NCBI GenBank assembly: GCA_021781745.1
Contig: JAJXWH010000029.1
Location: forward strand, 1 to 64,000
Source: Bacillota bacterium
GTDB taxonomy: Bacteria; Bacillota; Clostridia; Clostridiales; Clostridiaceae
DNA: 64,000 nt
Direction of reading: 5' to 3'
Position 1 is the first letter of the stretch, and the number at the start of each line of letters is the position of its first letter. Shown here piece by piece: positions 26,936-35,452 of this stretch. The notes beneath the pieces are model-generated. The model had not been told where the DNA came from. It did no database searches and was given only the letters and a program-made list of their open reading frames with translations. Position numbers and translations under genes: made by a program.

Positions 26936-27041
26936 AAAATAGCTCCCCATTGTTTAGTATTATATTATCCATTATATTCTGACTTCTAATATTATTACCA
27001 AATAAAAAGAACCCTATTTCTAGTGTTCTTTAGCTTCTTAT

Positions 27042-27257
27042 TTACTTATTACTAACGGTTTTAGAGACTGTTTCATAGAGTTGTTTTAAACTAAAGACTT
27101 CAGACTCATTGGAATTATTTTTTAACATTCTTATAACATATCTTATTTCCGAGCTTTCTCTATCAAATTCTATTTTAGTACTTGGATTCTTAATAATGGA
27201 ATTAACAACATTCCAAACATGCTTCTCTTTAAGTTGCTTATCCTTAACCTCTTTCAT
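27042..27257 (-). CDS. Small hypothetical protein, 71 aa
   Basis: A soluble, charged protein starting MKEVKDKQLKEKHVWNVVNS and ending SLKQLYETVSKTVSNK. The start has an excellent GGAGGAGGTG site 7 nt upstream, which supports that it is a real gene. The predicted shape is mostly helical. No homologous family comes to mind. Confidence 0.6.
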   Translation of the reverse strand: MKEVKDKQLKEKHVWNVVNSIIKNPSTKIEFDRESSEIRYVIRMLKNNSNESEVFSLKQLYETVSKTVSNK

Positions 27258-27323
27258 AAATCTCACCTCCTCCATATAACTAATTATGCAAAATGAGGTA
27301 AAATCCTTCTAAATATCAAAAAT

Positions 27324-27358
27324 TGCCGTATATTCGCTCTGAACTGAATAATACGGCA
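27324..27358 (-). terminator. Terminator of the FTR1 gene
   Basis: TGCCGTAT / ATACGGCA with an inner ATTC/GAAT pairing, placed 10 nt after the FTR1 stop on the minus strand. Confidence 0.7.
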
Positions 27359-27367
27359 TTTTTAATA

Positions 27368-28072
27368 TTATTTTATTTTATCGGAGTTTATATATTTTTT
27401 TAAGTCATTTTTTATCACTATAGAGTAACTAGGAAGCCCATATACCAATATACCTACAATGAAAGCCTGTGAAAAACTTTCACTAAATAATACATCTAAT
27501 GCATCACCAAAGTAATATGCACCGAGTCCAATCAAAAATAGATTTAATATATAAAACACTAGACTTATATTAAGATTTGAAATTCCTTTAGCCACTACGT
27601 AAACACATAAAGCTGCACAAACTAATCCTAATAAAGCCATACCTGCGACAAAGACAGGTGAATCCGCTGAACTCGTTAAAATAAATAATATTGCTTCTAA
27701 AAACTCTCTAAAAAATGTTATTGCAGCAATAATAAATACTCCCTTTTTACTTAATGAAATGAAACGTTCATTTGGAACAGCATTGAAGGATTTGTTTTTC
27801 CGTAAAAGAACCACACTATACAATATTAATCCTGATAAAACTATTCCTAATATTCCATCAAACAACTCACTAGCAGGACCGTTTAATAAAGCAACTTGCG
27901 AAAATATTACAGCACCAATTATAATGGCAATAACTCCACCTGAAGCCCCTCCAATAGTTACACTTCTACTCATATCGTACATTTTGTTTTTATTAAAATA
28001 AATTACCAGAGGGATAATCACCAAAAAAATTTCAATACCTTCTCTAAAGCATATAATAAATGGAGCAAACAT
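27368..28072 (-). CDS. FTR1-family iron permease
   Basis: A 234-aa, seven-helix membrane protein with the two REGxE-type iron motifs of the oxidase-dependent Fe transporter family: REGIE (residues 10-14) and REFLE (about 121-125). The rest (GPASELFDGILGIVLSG, YGLPSYSIV) is typical of stand-alone FTR1 permeases. No EfeO or EfeB partner is near. It follows the Fe-S Crp/Fnr regulator gene by 98 bp, and an 18-bp palindrome lies in that gap, so iron uptake may be under that regulator. Confidence 0.86.
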   Translation of the reverse strand: MFAPFIICFREGIEIFLVIIPLVIYFNKNKMYDMSRSVTIGGASGGVIAIIIGAVIFSQVALLNGPASELFDGILGIVLSGLILYSVVLLRKNKSFNAVPNERFISLSKKGVFIIAAITFFREFLEAILFILTSSADSPVFVAGMALLGLVCAALCVYVVAKGISNLNISLVFYILNLFLIGLGAYYFGDALDVLFSESFSQAFIVGILVYGLPSYSIVIKNDLKKYINSDKIK

Positions 28073-28117
28073 GAATTTTCACCTCCTGCTTGCTATATTA
28101 TATGCTTAAGTTAGACA

Positions 28118-28135
28118 ATATGTTTCAACATATTT
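28118..28135. promoter_or_regulatory. Palindrome upstream of the FTR1 gene
   Basis: AATATGTT-TC-AACATATT is a perfect 8-2-8 inverted repeat, 46 bp before the FTR1 start and downstream of the regulator's stop. Such size and symmetry suit an HTH-dimer site. The binder is unproven; the adjacent Crp/Fnr protein or a metal repressor is possible. Confidence 0.5.
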
Positions 28136-28169
28136 TATTATTGTAGCTTTATGTATGTGTCAAAAAACC

Positions 28170-28883
28170 TTATATATAATCTCTTAATCCTTCCTCATTC
28201 AATATTATTATATTTTTTGTTCCTATTATCTTTATCAATTTCTCGTCTTCAAACTTCTTCAATTTTCTACTAATAGTTTCCCTTGTTACTCCTATGTAAT
28301 TAGCCATTTCTTCTCTAGACAAAGGTAGCTTAATAGATACGTTATTTTTTGTTGTTTTTCCATATTGCTCTATTAAATCTATTAACAAATAAGCCATTCT
28401 TGAATCAACATCATTAGTAGCAAGATTTTGAACTAAATTTTCCACCCTTGATAATCTTTCTCCAATGGTTTCTAACAATTTTATTCCGATCTCTGGTTTT
28501 TTCATCATTATTTCTTTCATTTCATCTTTGGTAAGTGTGCATATTTTTGCATTTTCTATAGCTTTAGCATTAAACCTATATTTAGAGGGCTTTATGAGTT
28601 CCAACTCTCCAAAAAAGTCTCCCTCTGAGAGTATATGCAATATTTGTTCTTTACCATCTTTAGTATATTTATATAATTTTATTTTTCCTTCATTTATAAA
28701 ATAAAGAGTATTAGATACATTACCTTCTGTAAAGATTACATCACCTTTAGTAAATTCTTTGTGGTTAATATTACTTACAATTTCAAACAGTTCTTCCCTG
28801 TTTAAATTTTCAAATATAGGTACCTTGCTTGCACAAAGCTCTCCTCTGCAATTATTACAGCAATTACCACAGTGCTTGTTCAA
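28170..28883 (-). CDS. Crp/Fnr-family regulator with N-terminal Fe-S cysteine cluster
   Basis: A 237-aa regulator. Residues 5-17 hold CGNCCNNCRGELC, five cysteines that could ligate a [4Fe-4S] cluster as in FNR. The cNMP-type beta barrel (about 22-140) has GDVIFTEGN and GDFFGELELI. The C-terminal HTH reads SREEMANYIGVTRETISRKL, where the E..SR pattern (ETISR) matches the FNR recognition helix that reads TTGAT. It is in a row with the RIC protein, DUF438-hemerythrin and FTR1 genes. I infer an oxygen- or NO-sensing activator of that block. Confidence 0.88.
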   Translation of the reverse strand: MNKHCGNCCNNCRGELCASKVPIFENLNREELFEIVSNINHKEFTKGDVIFTEGNVSNTLYFINEGKIKLYKYTKDGKEQILHILSEGDFFGELELIKPSKYRFNAKAIENAKICTLTKDEMKEIMMKKPEIGIKLLETIGERLSRVENLVQNLATNDVDSRMAYLLIDLIEQYGKTTKNNVSIKLPLSREEMANYIGVTRETISRKLKKFEDEKLIKIIGTKNIIILNEEGLRDYI

Positions 28884-28993
28884 GTTGCACTCCTCCTTTA
28901 CAAATTGATTATATAATAAATATAAGTAATGATAAATAAGGATGCATCAGATTTTTTCTGAAACACCCTTAAAAGAATATCAAAAAATTCATT

Positions 28994-29722
28994 TTACTTC
29001 TTTTCTAGTAGGTTATTTTTTAATTCATAAAGCCTTGGAAATAATATATTATTTTCTAAATGTATGTGCTTAAATATATCTGCTTCCATTTCTTGTAGCT
29101 TAGAATAACTTAATCTATAAGTAGTGCATCCATTAGCTGGAACATCATAATCATTAGTTATCGCCCTTAATTCTTTAAGTATATTTCCAGCTCCAGTGTG
29201 TTCATCTTGCAGCTGATTAATAATATTTATTGCCTTATCTAAATCATCTTCACTGTTACTTGTTAAAAATGCCTTAATTGCAGGGTATTGAATTGTCTCT
29301 TCTTCAATTAAATGAGCGTCTAATTCCATTTTAACTGTATGAAATAGTTTGTGAACTTTTGAAAGCTCAGGATGATTTTCTCCATGTACTCTTAATATTT
29401 TAGTTGTTAGTTCGCTTATTTTAGGAAGATTTTCATAAAGATAAGCATGATGTACATTTATAATTTGATCAACTAATTCGTCTAATGGTGCTTGCATCCA
29501 GTTTTTATCTTTTGAGTAAGGATTACTTTTAATTTTCTCATATTCATTGTTTATTCTTTCTAATAGTTCTACTTCATTAACCTCTTGTTCTCTTATTGCT
29601 TCTATTAATGTTCTATCTCCACCGCAGCAAAAATCAATTTTATATTCCTTAAATACATCTGCTGCATTTGGGAATTTGTTTACTATCTCACCTATTTTTT
29701 GGTTGCTATTAAATGTGTTCAT
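28994..29722 (-). CDS. scdA: RIC-family di-iron Fe-S cluster repair protein
   Basis: A 242-aa protein with the N-terminal ScdA_N domain (VNKFPNAADVFKEYKIDFCCGG) and a hemerythrin-like four-helix bundle with His/Glu ligands: NVHHAYL, RVHGENHPEL, AHLIEEETIQYP, QDEHTGAG, HIHLENNILFPRL. RIC proteins (ScdA, YtfE) restore Fe-S clusters damaged by NO and peroxide. The length is standard. It is transcribed with the DUF438-hemerythrin gene 73 bp upstream and is followed by the Fe-S regulator gene, forming an NO/oxygen stress block. Confidence 0.92.
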   Translation of the reverse strand: MNTFNSNQKIGEIVNKFPNAADVFKEYKIDFCCGGDRTLIEAIREQEVNEVELLERINNEYEKIKSNPYSKDKNWMQAPLDELVDQIINVHHAYLYENLPKISELTTKILRVHGENHPELSKVHKLFHTVKMELDAHLIEEETIQYPAIKAFLTSNSEDDLDKAINIINQLQDEHTGAGNILKELRAITNDYDVPANGCTTYRLSYSKLQEMEADIFKHIHLENNILFPRLYELKNNLLEKK

Positions 29723-29795
29723 TATTTATACCTCCTTGCAGGTTATGTGCTATAATACCTCTATTAGTTTTCTCTAATTATAACTGCTAAATATA

Positions 29796-30551
29796 TTACT
29801 TTTCAGGCGTAAAACCACAATATCCTATTTCATCACATCTTCTCTTCATATCTTTCCAGATTTCGTCATCTTTTATAGCTTCAATTGCTGTAGGATATAA
29901 AATATAATTTTCTTTAAATATATGATCTCTTAAATTAAATACTATATATTTTGCTGCATCATCAACTTTTTCTTTTACTTCCTTATAATCTAACTCAGAA
30001 GCTTCTTCTGCAATTTGTTTTAAAAATTTCTTCTTTGCCCTTAAATCATCATGTTCCATTCTCATTATTCTAGTTGGCCCTGTAATTTCTCTATCTTCCA
30101 TTTCGCTAAATAATACTTGTTCTTCTCTTAGATGATGTTTTTCTGCGTCTAAGATATTATTAATAATAGTATTCAATTCGCTAAATTCTTTTATGCAACT
30201 ATCATAGCTTTCAGACTTTTGAATCTTAGAATTAATTTCCTCAAGTTCTGTTAAAAATCCAAGAATTTTTTCATGTTCAGCAATAAATGTATCCACGACA
30301 TGCCCTCGTCCGATTTTAGTTTTAATTTTATCAAGTTCTCCTTTTAAGACTTCCATGTGAATATCACAAAGGTGTCTTAAATCTTGAGGATTCATTCCTT
30401 TTTCTATTAAGTTTTGTTCTGCAATTGATAGCTCAATTGGATTTATATCAGAAATAATCTCTAAAGCTTCTTTTCTTAAATCTTCTGTCACTCCATTTTT
30501 ATTTAATTTTTCCAAAACTTCAGTTAAATTTTTTATTTTTGTAGTATTCAT
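29796..30551 (-). CDS. DUF438 plus hemerythrin-domain protein
   Basis: A 251-aa protein. The N-terminal ~85 residues are DUF438 (LTEVLEKLNKNGVTEDLRKEA, DINPIELSIAEQNLIEKGM, LRHLCDIHMEVLKGEL). The rest is a hemerythrin HHE domain with di-iron ligand motifs GHVVDTFIAEHEKILG, EKHHLREEQVLFSEME, MEHDDLRAKK and LRDHIFKENYILYP. Related DUF438 proteins often add a PAS domain, absent here. The ATG at 30551 follows TTGGAGG; the longer frame to 30617 lacks such a site. Probably an NO/O2-responsive di-iron protein working with RIC. An FNR-type promoter lies about 170 nt upstream. Confidence 0.85.
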   Translation of the reverse strand: MNTTKIKNLTEVLEKLNKNGVTEDLRKEALEIISDINPIELSIAEQNLIEKGMNPQDLRHLCDIHMEVLKGELDKIKTKIGRGHVVDTFIAEHEKILGFLTELEEINSKIQKSESYDSCIKEFSELNTIINNILDAEKHHLREEQVLFSEMEDREITGPTRIMRMEHDDLRAKKKFLKQIAEEASELDYKEVKEKVDDAAKYIVFNLRDHIFKENYILYPTAIEAIKDDEIWKDMKRRCDEIGYCGFTPEK

Positions 30552-30725
30552 TGTTAATTCCTCCAATCTGGATTTATATTGATAGTAGTTTAAATTAGAT
30601 TGTTTCTTTCTATACACAATCTGCAGCTTTTAAATCACTAATATTTTTCATGAGTTATAAATTTAATTCATTTGCATTATCTTGTCGACAAATCTTTTAA
30701 AACATTATTTATTCTCTGTAAGATT

Positions 30726-30767
30726 ATTTTAAGTTATTTAATTTAAATATAATGTGATTTCAATCAA
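30726..30767 (-). promoter_or_regulatory. FNR-type class II promoter
   Basis: On the minus strand TTGAT-TGAA-ATCAC (30767-30754) matches the FNR consensus TTGAT-N4-ATCAA at 9 of 10 bases. If its centre is -41.5, then +1 is 30719 and -12 to -7 falls exactly on TAAAAT (30731-30726). The geometry is that of a class II Crp/Fnr-activated promoter. It reads into the DUF438-RIC-regulator genes with a leader of about 170 nt. Confidence 0.68.
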
Positions 30768-30788
30768 ATTTTTCAATTTATTATTCCT

Positions 30789-31550
30789 TTATTCTCGCTT
30801 TTTTCCAACTGCCGCAAGGTATATTATAAATTCTTCGTCTCCATCTAAACCTAAAAGTGTATCTATCATATCTTGGTCATATATTCCTATGGCACAGGTC
30901 CCTGCTCCAATAGATTCGCTTGCTAAATAAAGATTCTGGCATACATGGCCTACATCTATTAATATCTTCTTATGAGCCGTAATATCATACTTCCATTCTG
31001 AACGATATGGCGTTGTACTCCATGCAAATAATACTGCAGCTTTCTTTGCGAAATTAGGCACAAATGGCTGTTCTAATGTAATTTCATCTATTTTATTATC
31101 TATTTCATCTAATTTAAACATAAATAAAAGTTTATGCTCTATTGGAAGATATCTATATACTCCTTCCACAATCCCTTCAACATTTCTTATAAATAAATAT
31201 GTTTCAAATGAATGAGTTGCACCACTGCAAGGAACTGTCCTTAAAGTAAGACCTGCCTTATTAGTTTCAGTGATTCCCTGAGTAGCCCATAAAATATAAG
31301 ATAATTCATCCAAATTCATTGATTTATCAGCATAAAATCTTGTACTTCTTCTTTTCTTTATACACTCATAAATGTTAGAGTTTTCTACAACTTTCTCATT
31401 GACAGTTGGAAGATTAATAATATTAGAACATGAATCGTATGACTTAAAAACAGGTGGCTGAGGGATTCCATTCATTTTATCAGTTTTTATGTTTTTAAAT
31501 TCACTAAAATTAGATTTTAAAAATTCTCTCTGTGCTTTATATTTTGTCAT
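30789..31550 (-). CDS. SagB/ThcOx-type nitroreductase-family protein
   Basis: A 253-aa FMN-dependent nitroreductase-superfamily protein of the SagB/ThcOx group: the IKKRRSTRFYADKSMNLDELSYILWATQG start, TVPCSGATHSFETYL, then the C-terminal HVCQNLYLASESIGAGTCAIG and YLAAVGKK. SagB homologues oxidise azolines in TOMM peptides, but stand-alone members like this one are common in clostridia and have no known substrate. No precursor peptide, cyclodehydratase or YcaO gene is nearby. It ends just before the FNR-type promoter. RBS AGGAGG. Confidence 0.85.
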   Translation of the reverse strand: MTKYKAQREFLKSNFSEFKNIKTDKMNGIPQPPVFKSYDSCSNIINLPTVNEKVVENSNIYECIKKRRSTRFYADKSMNLDELSYILWATQGITETNKAGLTLRTVPCSGATHSFETYLFIRNVEGIVEGVYRYLPIEHKLLFMFKLDEIDNKIDEITLEQPFVPNFAKKAAVLFAWSTTPYRSEWKYDITAHKKILIDVGHVCQNLYLASESIGAGTCAIGIYDQDMIDTLLGLDGDEEFIIYLAAVGKKRE

Positions 31551-31648
31551 AAATATTCCTCCTTTATTTTCTTATAATTTATGATATTTCTTGTCTATAA
31601 AAAAGTATGTACCATAAGTTACAGTGACAAATTTTATTAGGTAATTAA

Positions 31649-31676
31649 AAACAGCCATATGTATTTATGGCTGTTT
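31649..31676. terminator. Terminator after the TfoX-like gene
   Basis: AAACAGCCATA / TATGGCTGTTT, an 11-bp stem, followed on the minus strand by TTTAATT. It lies between the TfoX-like and SagB-like genes. Confidence 0.7.
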
Positions 31677-31722
31677 AAGTATCTAATATTTAACCTAAGT
31701 TTAATATCTCCTTTGTGAGTTT

Positions 31723-31983
31723 CTATTTGCTTTTATGCCAATTATAAAAATCTTTTAGGTCTGTTTTACGTTCCTGTGGTAACTCTGTTTTCTTAACTCC
31801 GTGAATTGCTCCTTCTAATGCTAACAATCTATGAATGCATGCAGAAGCATCAATTTCTTGTATTTTTAACCACGCCTGTTCAGCACCAATATCCTTTAAT
31901 TCATCATATGTGAATATACCTACTTCATTTAACTGTCTTTCAACTTCTTTTCCGATATTTGGCAATTTTGATAGTTCTCCCAT
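31723..31983 (-). CDS. TfoX/Sxy C-terminal-domain protein
   Basis: An 86-aa protein matching the C-terminal domain of TfoX/Sxy: LSKLPNIGKEVERQLNEVGI, a helix-hairpin-helix-like start, then DIGAEQAWLKI and LLALEGAIHGVKKTELP. The N-terminal TfoX domain is absent, and such single-domain proteins are frequent in Firmicutes. TfoX regulates competence in gamma-proteobacteria; a DNA-binding role here is only inferred. Its RBS is AAGGAAGG, and it has its own terminator. Confidence 0.85.
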   Translation of the reverse strand: MGELSKLPNIGKEVERQLNEVGIFTYDELKDIGAEQAWLKIQEIDASACIHRLLALEGAIHGVKKTELPQERKTDLKDFYNWHKSK

Positions 31984-32099
31984 AATGAACCTTCCTTTTA
32001 AATTATCGTCACTTTTTACAAATGTATATCAATGTTTACAAAACAGATTTTGGATATCCCTTAATTACAATGAATACAATAAAACTCTATTTTACATCT

Positions 32100-32852
32100 T
32101 TAAAAATTTAATATTTCTCCATCATTTAGTATGAATATATTATTATTTATATTATTACTCTCAATAAAACTTTTTAAGTCTTTTCTTAATAATCTGCAAT
32201 GGTTCCATGCTTCCATGTGTACTGCAACAATCTCTATATTTGTATATCTATGACATAATTTATACAGATCCTCTGAATTCATTGTAATTGGTTGTCCATA
32301 ACCAAATTGAGCACTACCACAATTACAGACAACTACATTAGGTTTAAATTTCTCTATTGCTTCTTGGACCTCTTCACACCAAACAGTATCTCCTGTAATA
32401 TAAACTGATGGTTCATTAGAAAATGAAATAACGAAACCTGATACTGGTGCCATCTTTTCAGCTAGTTCATCGTGTCCATGTTTTCCTCTCGTACGGTTAA
32501 TGCTTATTTCGTTCCAAACATAATTGGTATGTATAGGATGTACTTCAGTAAATCCATAAGATTGTAATTTAACTTCATCTTCAGGTTGGCAAAATATCGG
32601 AATACTTTTAGGCAGTATACTTGCCGCTGCTTCATCAAAGTGGTCTCTATGCGTATGGGTAACAATAATAGCATCGCAATTAATAATGAGATTAATGTCT
32701 AATGGCAACTTAACTAATGGGTTATAGTTTTGGTTTGGTACATCTGGTACTGGATCCATAGAACCAGCTTCACTTAATAGAGGATCTATTAATATTCTTT
32801 TATTATTTAAAGTTACTATTAAAGTGGCATGCCTTATTAATTGAATCTTCAA
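32100..32852 (-). CDS. UlaG-like MBL-fold hydrolase
   Basis: A 250-aa metallo-hydrolase of the YtnP/UlaG branch: LIRHATLIVTLNNKRILIDP at the N-terminus, the metal motif THTHRDHFDEAA (HxHxDH), TGDTVW, and HMEAWNHCRL near the end. These proteins hydrolyse lactone or phosphodiester bonds; the exact substrate is not readable. The start is TTG at 32852, 7 nt after AGGAGG; no ATG nearby fits better. Monocistronic. Confidence 0.85.
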   Translation of the reverse strand: MKIQLIRHATLIVTLNNKRILIDPLLSEAGSMDPVPDVPNQNYNPLVKLPLDINLIINCDAIIVTHTHRDHFDEAAASILPKSIPIFCQPEDEVKLQSYGFTEVHPIHTNYVWNEISINRTRGKHGHDELAEKMAPVSGFVISFSNEPSVYITGDTVWCEEVQEAIEKFKPNVVVCNCGSAQFGYGQPITMNSEDLYKLCHRYTNIEIVAVHMEAWNHCRLLRKDLKSFIESNNINNNIFILNDGEILNF

Positions 32853-32914
32853 TGTTTATTCCTCCTATCATATAATTCATACTTATTATACCATAGGAGT
32901 ATATTATATCAATT

Positions 32915-33760
32915 TTAACCAGCATATTTATTATACTCAAAATCTGCATAGGCTTTTACTGCAAAAGTATTTACTTTACCTGTATATTCATTGATACCTA
33001 CCATGACTTTTTTACTTTGATCATTTCCATCTTGATAAAAAGCATACCACCCATTTGTTTCATCAGTTCCATCTTTTAAAGTAACATGCTCTTCTTTTAC
33101 AAGTATACATTTAGGATTCTCTATATCCCCTAGCTTATTTTGTTTAATGAAATCTTCCGCTGTATTTTTTATTTGTTCTTCACTAAGTGTTAATGGAACA
33201 TCTGATTTATTATAAATCTTGCCAAACACCCTTACCGAATCTACTTCCTTTGTATTTTCATTGAAATCAACATAATAATGTCTATCATCGCTTTCCCAAC
33301 TAGTAAAAACCATTCCGTGTTTTACTTTTACTACTATGTTTTTAAAATATTCCCATGGATCATTAGATCCACCATCATGCATTTTCATTTGCTTATCATA
33401 TTCTTCCTTCGATATTTTTCCATTCTCATATAAATCCTGCAGTTGTTTTAGTGACTCTGATTTTGCTTTATCCAAAGTTTTCTCATTATATCTTTGTGCA
33501 TTAAACCATACATCCTCAGTTGATACGTCAAAGTACTTTTTTAGAGCCTCTGCAGACCTCTCTCTATAAGCTTCATACTCAGGACCATTTACAATATCGA
33601 ATTCTAGCGAATCTTCTGAAGTATCATTTTTCGTATAAACAACATTTTGATTTATGCTTTCTGTAAAATCTCCTCTTATTATAAATTTATAAAATAAAGC
33701 AAAAGCGGATACTACAACTCCTATCGCCAATAATACTGATAGTATTTTTTTTGAGAACAT
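32915..33760 (-). CDS. Membrane-anchored PepSY-like extracellular protein
   Basis: A 281-aa protein with one N-terminal membrane helix (about 5-27) and an extracytoplasmic domain. The second half resembles the PepSY/YcdB type: TSWESDDRHYYVDFNENTKEVDSVRVFGKIY, then EEQIKNTAEDFIKQNKLGDI and the repeat VGINEYTGKVNTFAVKAYADFEY. The middle is Lys/Glu-rich (DKAKSESLKQLQDLYENGKI), a coiled-coil-like helix of about 40 residues. PepSY domains often inhibit or chaperone secreted proteases. Family assignment is moderate. Monocistronic. Confidence 0.6.
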   Translation of the reverse strand: MFSKKILSVLLAIGVVVSAFALFYKFIIRGDFTESINQNVVYTKNDTSEDSLEFDIVNGPEYEAYRERSAEALKKYFDVSTEDVWFNAQRYNEKTLDKAKSESLKQLQDLYENGKISKEEYDKQMKMHDGGSNDPWEYFKNIVVKVKHGMVFTSWESDDRHYYVDFNENTKEVDSVRVFGKIYNKSDVPLTLSEEQIKNTAEDFIKQNKLGDIENPKCILVKEEHVTLKDGTDETNGWYAFYQDGNDQSKKVMVGINEYTGKVNTFAVKAYADFEYNKYAG

Positions 33761-34019
33761 AATAATCCCTCCATATTTTTAACTTTGATTGGCATGTTAA
33801 GCAAATTCTACTCTTTAAGTATAAAATTAAGATGTACCAGATGTTTATTCAAAATGTAAAATAGTTGTAATATTTAACTTATATAATAACCAAAAGAAAC
33901 AATAAACATATTTATTTCAATATGCTTAGGTTTGTATTTATATATAACATCTTTTCCTAGAACCCCTAATCATTAAATACAAAATGTAACTTATTTCGGC
34001 GCACATACTTAAGTCAAAG

Positions 34020-35450
34020 TTACAAATTAGTAAAAATCATTGTTACTTCTGTCCCTCTGCCCAGTCCACTATTTATTTTAATCTCTGCTTTATGAATTTC
34101 TATTATTTTTTTACAAATAGATAGTCCAATCCCAGCTCCATTATTTTTTCTGCTCCTTGCTTTGTCACAAACATAGAAAGGCTGCCATATTTTATCCAAG
34201 TGTTCTTCAGATATTCCTGAACCCGAATCCTCTATAGACATGAAGGTTTTATTGTCTAAAATAGATACTGTTAAATATATTTTAGAATCATTCTCAGATG
34301 CTTTTATAGAATTTTCCACTAAATTGCATAATGCTATCTTAATTAGATCCTTGTCCACTTCTAATACACAGTCCTCTCCTTTAATAATTAGATCTATATT
34401 TTTCTCTTTAAGTTTGACAAATAATAACCGTTTAGCTTCATCTATTATACACATTATTTTCTCTGGCTTAAGTTCAATTTCCTGGGTTTTTGCATAAATT
34501 AAATCCATCATTTTAAAAGTCATTTGCTCAAGTCTTTTTCCCTCTTTGTAAATATAGTCCGCAGCTTCAAAGAATAATTCCTCATTATACTTTGATGTTC
34601 TTATTAGGTTAGCATATCCAATTATTGATGTTAAAGGAGTCTTAAGCTCATGAGTCAGATTATTTATAAAGGTTTCTTTTTCGATATTAGATATTTCTAA
34701 TTCATTTATTTTGTCTTCTATTGCCTGCGCCATCAGGTTAAAGTGATTTGAAAGCACATTAAATTCATCCTTTGATTTTATTTTTATCCTTTCAGAATAC
34801 TTGCCTAAAGATATTTTTCTAGTAGAAGCTATTAATGTATTTATTGGTTTTGTTATGGATCTACTAATAAAAAGCATGAAAACAGAAAATAAAAAACAAA
34901 TTAAAATATCCAATTTAATAAAAAGAGAAATTTGATTCGTTTTTTCAATGTAAATATTTGATATATCCTTACAATAGTATATTTTTATTGGAACGTCATA
35001 CACATTAACTAAACTACTCACATATAAATACTATTTGTCATTCACAGTTCGAATAATGTAGTTGACTTTACCTAAAACTAGATTTTCTAATTCCTGTTTA
35101 TCATTTGTGACAGGAAATTTCATATCTGAATAAAGTATTTTATCATCAGAATCTAAAATTTCTATATCCCCATGCTGTCTAGCTTCATGATTAGTAGAAT
35201 TGTTATATTCATCCATTAAAGTACCAACCAGTATATTTATATCAGAAGATGTATCTGAATTAATTTTCTTCATATATATAGAATTAATTGTTATTTGCGA
35301 AGAAACAAATTTTTGTTCTGCAAGACATTTATCAATTTCTTTTTCTAGCGTGTCATTATGAAACTTCTGTATTAATATATATCCAGATAAATTTAAGGTT
35401 AGTATAAGTAAAAATAAAGGAAAAAGATATATTTTCAGCCATAGCTTCAT
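34020..35450 (-). pseudogene. Sensor histidine kinase split by an in-frame TAG
   Basis: One 476-codon frame runs from ATG 35450 to 34020 with a single TAG at 35033-35031, between ...NDK and YLYVSSLVNVY. Upstream: a first membrane helix (residues 5-27) and an extracellular sensor. Downstream: the second helix (about residues 170-190 of the full chain), a HAMP domain (SRSITKPINTL), HisKA with phospho-acceptor NNLTHELKTPLTSIIG, and HATPase with NLVENSIKAS, DSGSGIS and GAGIGLSICKK. All catalytic parts are intact. CAG to TAG would explain the change. The C-terminal part may be expressed from a GTG at 35021, without the sensor. It is the partner of the adjacent response regulator. Confidence 0.82.
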
Positions 35451-35452
35451 AT

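Noticed and set aside
30789-31550. SagB-like gene as part of a TOMM peptide cluster
   Set aside because: No YcaO, SagC or precursor peptide gene lies in the neighbourhood.
35031-35033. TAG in the kinase read as pyrrolysine
   Set aside because: No pyl gene or PYLIS-like signal is seen, and a histidine kinase is not a known pyrrolysine protein; a CAG to TAG change is simpler.
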